From Gigantopelta aegis (lineage: Eukaryota; Mollusca; Gastropoda; Neomphalida; Peltospiridae), in the NCBI RefSeq assembly GCF_016097555.1, contig NC_054706.1:56497407-56561406 (forward strand): a stretch of 64,000 bases of DNA, in the 5' to 3' direction. The translations under genes and the position numbers were made by a program. Below, one piece after another: positions 50,300-61,600 of this stretch. Numbering within the stretch: position 1 is the first letter of the stretch; the number at the start of each line of letters is the position of its first letter. The notes under the pieces are model-generated. The model was not told where the DNA came from. It was given only the letters and a program-made list of their open reading frames with translations, and searched no databases.

Positions 50300-53200
50300 A
50301 CATACACACGAACATACACACAAACACACACACACACACACACACATGAACACACACACACAAAAACAAAACATATTTCCCACTTTCCCATTCCCCAAGT
50401 CTTTTCCATTCTCTTCCACCTTCTCTCCCCCCCCACCCTTACCTTTCCCACCTTACCCCTTATCTTTTCCACCATTCGCACACCATGTCCCCATACTTCT
50501 CTTATCTTTCTTCTTCCACCTTCTCCCCCCACCCTTACCTTTCCCACCTTACCCCTTATCTTTTCCACCATTCGCACACCGTGTCCCCTTACTTCTCTTA
50601 TCTTTCTTCTTCCATCCATGTCACTCCTGACCTTTCTCTCCAACCTTCCACACTCACCTCAGGTAATCTTTAGTCAGCCTACAGCAGTGCTCGAAATTTG
50701 TGACAGTAATCAACAGTGCTGCTCTGCTGAACAATCAAAGACTGTGGTATGTGCTATCCTGTCTATGGGATGGTGTATATAAAAGATCCCTTGCCACTAA
50801 TGGCAAAATGTAACTGGTTTCCTTTCTAAGACTATATGTCAAAATTACCAAATGTTTGACATCCAACAGCCGACGATTAATAAATCAATGTGCTCTAGTG
50901 GTGTCATTAAACAAAACAACTTTTTTTCTTTCTCATCTATCGCCCTCTGCTTATCATTCTCATTATGTTAATATAAAAACTTTCCAATTTCTCCCACAAA
51001 TTTCAATCTGTTTCGATCCTGTCTGTCAGTTTCCTCCGACTCTGTCTTCTGAGCTACCGGCCTCGGTGGCGCCATGGTTAGGCCATCGGTCTACAGGCTG
51101 GTAGGTACTGGGTTCGGATCCCAGTTGAGGCATGGGATTTTTAATCCAGATACCGACTCCAAACCCTGCAAGGCGCAATGGGTAGGTGTAAACCACTTGC
51201 ACCGACCAGTGATCCATAACTGGTTCAACAAAGGCCATGGTTTGTGCTATCCTGTATGTGGGAAGCGCAAATAAAAGATCCCTTGCTGCTAATTGGAAAG
51301 AGTAGCCCATGTAGTGGCGACAGCGGGTTTCCTCTCAAACTCTGTGTGGTCCTTAACCATATGTCTGACGCCATATAACTGTAAATAAAATGTGTTGAGT
51401 GCATCGTTAAATAAAACATTTCTTTCTTTCCGTCTTCTGAGCTGTCCACACCATCGCCTACCTGTCTCAACTTCCTTCACGGGTGCAGTATCTGGTCTCT
51501 CTATATACTTCCCTACACCCACCTAACATCCTCGTTTATTGCTGCTAATAAAGCTTGTCTGACCCACAGCACTAACTAACAACCCCTGGTAGTAGAGTAT
51601 AGTACATATAGGTGGTTACAAGCTATAGTGCCTCTTAACAATGCTAGAAACTAGCAACTACTGAACATACATTTTTGTTTTTAAAATCAGCAGTGCAGCT
51701 GCGAAATGTTGTTGGTTAATTGATATGAGGTAGCATTTTGATTATTATTGGGAATTTATTTGTTTACCATCTCTACTAAAGTTTTGTAGCGAGATGATCT
51801 AAATTTCAAAGGCTGCTACAGCAGTTATATATATATATATATATTTTACATACATCTATATACGGTAATTTGTGTTTATATTGTCGACTGCATTAATTAT
51901 TACATATTTTCATTAAGAATTGTTTGTTGTTTTTGTGAATTTATCAACGTATAAAACTATAACAGGTTCAAATTGTACAAAATCGCGTAGTGTAGCAAAA
52001 CGTATTGATACTAAATTTGTGACTGTTAGGCCTATACATCGAAAAATTCACCAACATTTTTTACAAACAATTTTTATAATTACAAACAACACTTGTATTT
52101 AGTTAAAAATACACAAACATCAGCGACTAACGTCCTTTCCATGACCTGTTTTACATAATGATGTCCCATTTGATGTATTGATGTCATCTTCTGAGGTTCA
52201 TCGAAGGATGAAATTCACTTTTTAAGTGATGTCGTCCAGTCAGAATAGAGTAAATCATATAACTGTAAATGTATAGTTGTTAACGAATGCTTTCAGTGAA
52301 GGCCATGATCTACAGCTGCACTTTATTTATCAAATATGACATTTGGTATCTTTGCCATAGTTAAATTCAAGCCGTATACCTGTCTGTTTGGTTATAAGAC
52401 TACATGCAGTGTTATTTTATTTATTTCAGTCGATTACCAAGTTGGCTGAAATCCATGATTCCCAGAATCTTCTATGTTACAGAGAAGGCATGGAACTTTT
52501 ATCCATTTACTATTACAGGTAGGTAAAACATCTTAACAAAAAATATCAATGTTCTGCTCGTTAAATAGTGTGGTCATCATGGTGACTGCAATATACATTG
52601 TTCAAGTGTATATGAGTCTTTATATAATAATTATATGGTACTGTATAATATGGTCTTGTCTGCCAAGTCTATTCATCCATGAACATTTGATATTTGTGTT
52701 CTGTGATGAAAGAAGATGAAGGGAATGTCATGACACCTCAGCAACTTTAGTTATTTGGTATCTAAAATACGGTTATTTGATCTTGAGTGAGAAAACGTTA
52801 GTTTGTTTTGTTTAACGACATCACTAGAGCACACATGATCAAAAGGGCAATTCAACTGGCTTCCAGAATTCTTTTATGTTTTGGGTGGAAAAACCCAGTC
52901 TAGTGAGCAACTGCAAGCTAGCACACAGTCTTCTAAACATGACGATGCTCTAGGAATACTTTTTAAGATTTATAAAATTTTGTTTTGTATGTTATAGTTT
53001 TTAATTTTGTAATTTAATTCCTTGTTATTTTTTGTTATTTTTAAAGGGACATTCCCAAGTTTGCTGCATTGTAAGATGATTCCAACTAATAAAATATTTC
53101 TACGATTAAACTTAAAAATTAAATATATTTTCTTATTTAGAATATCAGTATCTGTATATTCAATGTGTTTCTGGTTGTCTTAATATTTGTAAGAAGCCCA

Positions 53201-54652
53201 AACTGGATTTTGTCTTCAAATAATTTTGTATGTACTAAAAAAAAAATATTTTAGGAAATAAAATGAAATTTAAACTAGTACAAATATTAGAACGATCAGA
53301 AACATGTTTAATATACAGCTACTAATATTTTATGCAGAAAAATATAGTTGATATGTAATTACAATCGTTAAAAAGTCTCCGTTAGTCGATCACATCTTAA
53401 AAATTGCAGCAAACTCAGGAATGTCCCTTTAAGAAGCTAAGATATCAAATTATTTACAGTTTGTATTAATGTCATATTTTTGGCTTTCTTTTTTTCTTTC
53501 CATATTTGCCGTGGATCATCTTTTACACAGAATATACTGTAAGTCATTTATACGGTGATTTATTTTGAAGTAAGGAATATTAAAGTTTACATTATTGATT
53601 ATCTTTACAGAGTTCTAACAGGAAGTCATACATGTAATTATATAAGTAATACTCCAATTTAACACTGCTGTTGAAGTGCTTCTAAACACACTTCCAGTGT
53701 ATTGTTATTAGTAAACTGTTTTAAATTAGGATAAATTCCAGGTTTAGCATTGTTCTTAAACTGTTCTAGGATGCACAGGCCCAAATCTAATTGTTGAAAT
53801 GGAGGGGTTTTTTAGCCAAAAGTTAGCTAAAGTTGCATAGTTATTAGCAGTAGTGAGAAGTCAAATTAGCCATAATATTTTGGATTTAATTGATTTCAAA
53901 AACAAATCCCAAAGCATGACCCCCAACTTGTTGTCATACAAGTAGTTCACATAACACGTTGACGGTCTGTATGTTTTACATTGGCGCCATATATACTATA
54001 CAACAACAAATCTCTGATGTCACGTCGTTTGCAGTGAGCACTCAAACGTTGCTTAGAATTACATGTAGTTCTTGGCAAGATTTATTTAAGTAATGCCAGA
54101 AAATACAAATTTATTACTGTCATTTTAACATAACAATGACACATTAATTATAAGTTACTTAATACTATCTCATTTTAAATGACAATATTCAATTGTTGTA
54201 ATTAAATGTTATAATTGATAACGAAATATTAGGATTAAGACCGTGTGTGTAATTTGGAACATTTCCGAATGAATGCAGAACATGATTGATGAAACACAAC
54301 AAAATGTTAACATTGCCTAATTTGACCACACTTCTCTTCTTCCCCCTGGGATGGGAGAAGTCACTTCTCTTACTTTTTCAATTCTAGTTTGGGGCCTGAA
54401 TACATTTTCATTTTGGCATTGTTCTTCAACTGCTTTAGGATAAATTTTCAATTTAGCATTGCTCTTAAACTATGTTAGGATGAAGTTTCCATTTAGCACT
54501 ATATTACATGTATATAGTTAATTTTCCAATTTAGCGTTATTGGTAAATTGTTGCTTTTGATATTTTCAGTGTTCATTCATTCCAAGGTTCTCCATTCACA
54601 TAGACACAGTTTACCAAGATAATACTGGCATATCTGAAAATGTAAGCAAAAT

Positions 54653-54690
<38 letters not shown>

Positions 54691-57600
54691 TGAACAAAAT
54701 AAGAAACTTCCGCTAACTTTGTTTGAACATAACTTGATGAAAACAAACCGGGGGAATAATTGTTATATATGCGTTTAAAGAGTGTTCCATGATGCATCGT
54801 TTGGTGCAAAAATCATGGCCATAGGTTAACAGAAACTGGGAGAAATTTTGACCAAGTGTGGTAGGGGTTAAAAATAAAAACACCCACTTAATAACTGGTA
54901 TGACCACCTCTTGAATTGACCACTGCAGTGCATGGCAGGCGCATAGAATTGACTAAAGTGTTGATTTCTGCCTGTGGAATATTGTTCCATTCCTGAATGA
55001 GCGCTTGACGAAGTTCGTTGACGTTAGCGGGTGGGTTGGGACAACGCCTCAATCGTCTGTCCAGACAATCCCAGGCATGCTCGATGGGGTTGAGATCAGG
55101 ACTTTTAGTGGGCCAGTCATCAATGAAATCAATGTTATTTGTCCTAAGAAAATTTACAGTGTCTCTAGCTGTATGAGAGGTGGCATTATCATGCTGAAAA
55201 ATCGAGATGTTGGCGTTGTTATGGAACAGGAATGATGTGATGAACGAGAATGTCATCGCGGTAACGTTGAGCATTTAAATTGCCATCAATGACGACTAGT
55301 GGTGAACGATAACCATGGGCAGTGGCTGCCCAGACCATGACAGAACCCCCACCCCCGAAACAATCTCGTTCAAGAACACAACAGTCAGCATAGCGTTCAT
55401 TTCTCCAACGGTAGACGCGCACCCTGCCATCACCACGTTGTAAAGAAAATCGGGATTCATCTGAAAAAAGAACGGTATTCCAGCGTCGCCGTATCCAACG
55501 AGTGTGTACACATGCCCAATTAAGACGATTTAGACGATGACGTTGCGTTAAAACGCATCCGACGTAAGGACGTCGTGCATGTAAACCATTCTCCCGCAGA
55601 CGATTACGAACAGTTTGCCCACTGATTCGGTTATTGTGAAGCCCAGGTGTGTTAGCAGCAGTAGCAGTGGCAGTTTGGAATCGATTGCGCAAATGTGTGT
55701 TCATGATATAGCGGTCTTGACCACGTGTTGTAACACGCGGACGTCCACGAGGTGGCAAGTCGTTGGTGCTTCCTGTCGTTCGAAATCTTACGCGAAGATT
55801 TCGTATCGCTCGACTAGAACTCCCAACATGCCTTGCAACGTCTTCTGTCGACATGCCAGCATCAAGCATGTCAGTCACCCGTTCGCGTAAATTATTGGGT
55901 ATTCTTGGCATACTAAAAATGCTACAATGTAAAAAACTTTAATTTTTTTTACAAATTTTGAAGCGTTTTCGTTCACTTGACAACAATGTCAGTAAGACAA
56001 GTAAAAAAAATTGACTGAATACTACACGGGACATGTCGAACCATGCATGCATGTGCAAATTGAATTTCACGTTGTCGACGATTAACAGTGCAAAAATAAT
56101 CAATAAAATTCATGAATCCTGATAATACAGCTCAAGGCTAATACTACCTATATAATTTCATTACACAATGAATTCTTTAACACAACAACTACTATATGTA
56201 CAAATCGGAAGTTTCTTTTTTTGTTCAGTATATATATATATAGTTACAAACTCTGATTTGTATAGATGATACAATGTGTTAATTAAAGTACCTGTGTAAC
56301 TGTTTTATTTTGAGAATATTTAACACTGAAATTATAACAAATGAGACATGTATGCAGTTTATTGGAGCATAGTAAAGGTGGTAATGAGTTGTTTTCATCC
56401 ATGACTCTCCCATACAAAAATTTGTTTAGATTGGGGTTAAAAAACTTAATAATAAAAAATAAAAAAAAAATATATATATATATTTATAATTGTAATTTAT
56501 TTAAGAAAAGCTGTTCTCACATAAGTTTGTGGATGATTTTTTTTGGTTCATACCCAGATGAACGCAAAAGAAATAACAGACTTATAATTAAATTTGAATC
56601 ATACTTGCTAATAATAACACTGAAACTTCATACTTTATTTTGAATTATTTTTGGTCCATAAACAATAATGCACAATAAGACAGCGTGCCCATTTAAAATG
56701 ATGTCATCAGATATGATGTTCCCTGATGATGTAATGTTTACATTCATCGAGAAAGGAACAAACTCCCGTTGCTACATCTAGACCATTGGGATGACATTAT
56801 CTTGTAACGAATATAACGGTAATTTAATTATATACTAGTAATGAAAAAATTAAATAAAAAGGTCAAGTATTTAAATGACACAATAAGTGGGTAATAAAAG
56901 CAAAAACTCAAATTTCTCTAAATAATTTTATAATAATAATACTCGGTGTAGGATAACCTTTATTTGAAGAAAAACTCATTCATTTCCTTTTTTCCTTCCC
57001 TTTGATTTGATTTGTAACAGTACATGATAAAGCTATATAAATTTCAGCTCAATATCTGGAGGTGTTGCAAAATAAAAGTCAAGATTTTCTTCTTCTTTTC
57101 TATCCTATGTTCAAGGACCACAACTCTCTCAATAATCAGTAAATGGACATGAAAATCAAAGTTGATCTGTAACAGTAAATGATAAAGCCATACAAACAAT
57201 TTCAGCTCAGTATTTTTAGGCATTGCGAAAAAAAGTGTGAAAAACTGTATGTGGGACAGAAGGACTCCCTGACAGACAGACAGACAGACAGTCAGACAGA
57301 CAGTCAGACAGACAGACAGACAGATGGTCAGACAGACAGACAGTCAGACAGACAGTCAAACAGTCAGACAGACAGTCAGATAGACAGACAGACAGACAGT
57401 CAGACAGACAGACAGACAGACAGACAGAAGGACAGATACAGAACTTACAGTCCCCTCCGGTTGGACTGGTTGGGGCTAATAAGAGGTTAGGTGAAACACA
57501 ATCTAATTAAAATTAGCTCCACTATTACATGTGGATCTAATGGCAGCACGTTGGAGCTCATGTCCAGTTGACATTTCATTCGACCAATCAAAACCTCACT

Positions 57601-58575
57601 TGCAAAATCATGCCAGTAATTTGAAAAGAATTTGAAAACATTCGGGATTATGCCGAGGGTATACAAAACGATTCAGGTGAATTATAAAGTATGCCGGAAA
57701 CTAATTGCCATATAAAAATTTATATAAAATTTGTTTCAAGATGAAAAAAAAACCCCGTGATGGTATAGCCATAAAATCTGTTTATACTAGTATACAATCC
57801 AGAGTTTATTACTGCACTTTCCCCCCTGTTTTTTCAGTGTTGAAATAAACCAACAAGTTAGCCTATTGCATAAATAGTCTTGGCCGATATTTTTAGAATT
57901 TGTATGCTCCCGAATAACGCTATAAAAGGCAAAGCGTAATTGGTCGATATTTAAATTGTTATTTATAGATGAAATGTCACCTGGACAAGGGAGTCCACGC
58001 AATGCTGTTAGATCTACTAGCAGACCCAGTACAGCTAATTTTAATCAGATTGGGTGAAGCAAACTGTTTATTAAAAAAAAAACCCCCCAAAAAACCTGTA
58101 TACACATGTACATTTAGATGATTCTGTTTTAATCTATATTGAAATGACAAATAAACCAGATTATAGCTCTGAGTAAAAAGCCCAAATTGTTGATAAGGGT
58201 TTTCATTACTTTTTAGAGTTTAAATCTGCCACCAGAGGAGCTGGATGTGCGTGAGGTTGACAATGTTGACATTGTGTTCGACGCAGTGCCAGAAAAACAC
58301 TACAAACCAGAAGAGGTTCGTATGTTACCATAGCAATACACTTTAAAACCAACCAAAAGGATTTTTTTAAATCAATGACTGTTCGGTGTCAAGAAGATAT
58401 TTTTTCATGCTGGGATGTCATTAAATATTATTCATTCCTTCACTCATTTGTAAATTCAATAATTCATCTGTCCATCCGATCATTCATTCATTAATTCAAG
58501 TATTCATTCAATTATTCATTCAATTATTCATTCATCCATCCATCCATCCATCCACCCACCCACCCACCCACCCAC

Positions 58576-58614
<39 letters not shown>

Positions 58615-61600
58615 TCTATCTCTTCCATCCATCCATCCATCCATCTCATCCATCCATCCATCCCTCCATCCCTCCATCCACCCCTCCATCCATCCATTTA
58701 TCCAGCAATCCCTCCATCCATCCATCCATTCATCCAGCGATCCCTCCATCCATCCATCCATCCATCCATCCATCCATCCATCCATCCATCCATCCATCCA
58801 TCCATCCATCCATCCATCCATCCCTCCAGCCATCCAGCCATCCATTCATTGTCAGGTTTTACAGTTACTATACTACACTTGAGACTATTTGTTTTAGTCT
58901 CCAAACCTTCAACCTATATTTTCGCATAATTTGTCTGTTTTACATAATATGGTAATATATTGTGTTATTTTTTTATTTTTTTTAGGATCTCAGAACATTT
59001 ATATCCAAAAAGACTGGCCGAGGCCCAATGAAAGAAGATTGGAAGGTTGTTTACTTTTCTGATTTCCACACATTTATTTGACCATGTTATCTAAGTGGTG
59101 GTGGTGGTGGGGGGGGGGCAGTTGTAGCTCAGTGGTGCAGTGCTCGCCTGATGTACAATTGATCTAGGATCAATTCCTGTCAGTGGGCCCATTGGGCTAT
59201 TTTTTGTTGCAACCAATGCTCCACAACTGGTGTAACAAAGGCTGTGGTATGTACTATCCTGTCTGTGGGATGGAACATATAAAAGATCCCTTGCTGCTAG
59301 TTGAAAAGAGGAGCCCATGAAGTGGCGACAGTGGGTTTCCTCTCTCAATATCTGTGTGGTCTTTAACCATATGTCCGACACCATATAACCGTAAATAAAA
59401 TGTGTCATTAAAACTTGCCGGGTGGGAGCCGGTACCGGGCTGTGAACCCTGTACCTACCAGCTTGTAGTCCGATGGCTTAACCACGACACTACCAAGGCC
59501 GGTAGGTAAATAAAAAACTTACTGCCCTGTCTTCAGATAGGGAAAGTGAATTTAGAAGATCTGTTGTCTTTGTTTTGTAGTAGTGGTCTTCGTGGCCACA
59601 GCAGGTTTCTTCTCTTACTATCTAGACCCAGTGTCATGGTACCCATATGGTAGACACCAAATGGTGTAGTAGTTTAAGATGTGCTGAGGTGTCATTATTA
59701 AACACGGTTGATTCTTTCTTTCCTGGGGCTGGACCCACATTTTTGAAGCCATCGTAGCACAACGAAATCGTAAAACCATCATAGGTTGTGACATCACTAC
59801 AGCACATGCCATAGTGACGTCACAATTTACGATGGTTTTACGATTTCATAGGCTAAGATTGCTTCGAATTAGTTCCGTCAGTAGAACGATCGTCTGAGGT
59901 GCTTGGGTCATGGGATTGAATCTCATTGGCAGACCTATTGGTGCTAATTCCGTGGGTCATGGGATTGAATCTCATTGGCAGACCTATTGGACTAATTCCG
60001 TCAGTAGAACGATCGTCTGAGGTGCTTGGGTCATGGGATTGAATCTCATTGGCCGATTGGGATTTTTCCTGTCCCAAACAGTGTTCCACAACTGGTCTAT
60101 TAAAGGCTAATGTACGTGCTGTTCTGATTGTAGGAAAAGTGTGTGTATAAGATCCACTGCGGCTGATAGAAAAATGTAGCAAGTTTTCTCTAAAGACTGT
60201 GTCAAAATTATAAAACGTTTGACATTCAGTAGTCGATGATTAATTAATCAGTGTGCTCTAGTGGTTAAACAAAAACGTTTAACTTTTTTTCTTTCCAGTT
60301 GCGGTGACTACGGTGTTATCTTTCGTGTTTACATGTAGTTCCTAAATCAATAAAATCAATAACATTTAATTTATTGTTGCATCAGATTCTGTGAATGTTC
60401 ATCTTGGAACATATTTAAAACCAAAACAAAATTATCATATTAAATTTTTATTTTATTTATTTTTCATTTTATTTTTGAAAAAGGAACTACATGTAGATTA
60501 ATCGTGTTTTATATCATGTTTTGAAAAAAAGTTATGTTTTTTTTAGTTTGCATTGAGATGAACATCACAGGGTTTTATCACCTATGTTTCTAAACTCCAA
60601 TAATCAGCACCATTCCCCACCATTCCTCAAAAGCTGTGTTGTTTTTTATTTCCCAATCAACGTAAATAATTCTAATTTTTTAAATATTATATTAAGGCAT
60701 ATTTTTAAAACAGTACATAAGACTAGGTATTAATTTGAATAAATACAAGTATATGTATAGCATTAGCCTTTTCGAATCTAACAAGGCTTACTAAGATGTT
60801 TTTTAAATGAAACTGAAAATTCCCCAGATTTTGTAAAACAATGCTAAAATTCCCAAAGTCAAAGCCATGGGTGTCAAGTCAAATTTTAGAAATAAAACCC
60901 TGCATCAATAGGTGCAATTGTGAGTGACACCAAATCAGTTTATGGAATTTTTGGTTTTAGAAATCTATACACGGTATATTTTAGCTACTCTTAGTAACAC
61001 AACAACACCATGACTCGGAACGTAAAGCCCTGTCCTAACTGGCTGCGAGCGATTATTTTAGAAATCATTGATTTCCATTGCCGCATCCTAACTGCACGTG
61101 TGCGATGCGACAGATTTATATCAATGATTTCTAAAATAATCGCTTGCATCGCTCACATCGCTCACATCGCATGTGGCCGGTTAAGATACAGCTTAAGAAT
61201 TTGTTACATACAGCAATTTTGAATTTTTTTTAAATGAGGCAAAATGCTCACTGATGGCAATTTTGAACCTGCCTACAGCAATTTTAAAACCAGTAACCAA
61301 TGCAATAAATAAATAAAAAATAATTATCCCTTCAACCGATGGCAATAATTTTTATCCAGCAGGAAAAAAATTATCATTGGAAAAGTCCCTGTCATATATG
61401 TATGGCAATTCATATCGCAGTGATGGCAATTCATATCGCAGTGATGGCAATTCATATCGCAGTGACGGCAATTCATATCGCAGTGACGGCAATTCATATC
61501 GCAGTGACGGCAATTCATATCGCAGTGACGGCAATTCATATCGCAGTGACGGCAATTCATATCGCAGTGACGGCAATTCATATCGCAGTGACGGCAATTC

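Noticed and set aside
50192..50643. 141-codon minus frame with Cys-Val and Arg-Lys runs
   Set aside because: Product of the CA microsatellite and the duplicated polypyrimidine tract.
58528..58904. 105-codon frame rich in Trp-Met-Asp-Gly
   Set aside because: Translation of the ATCC microsatellite.
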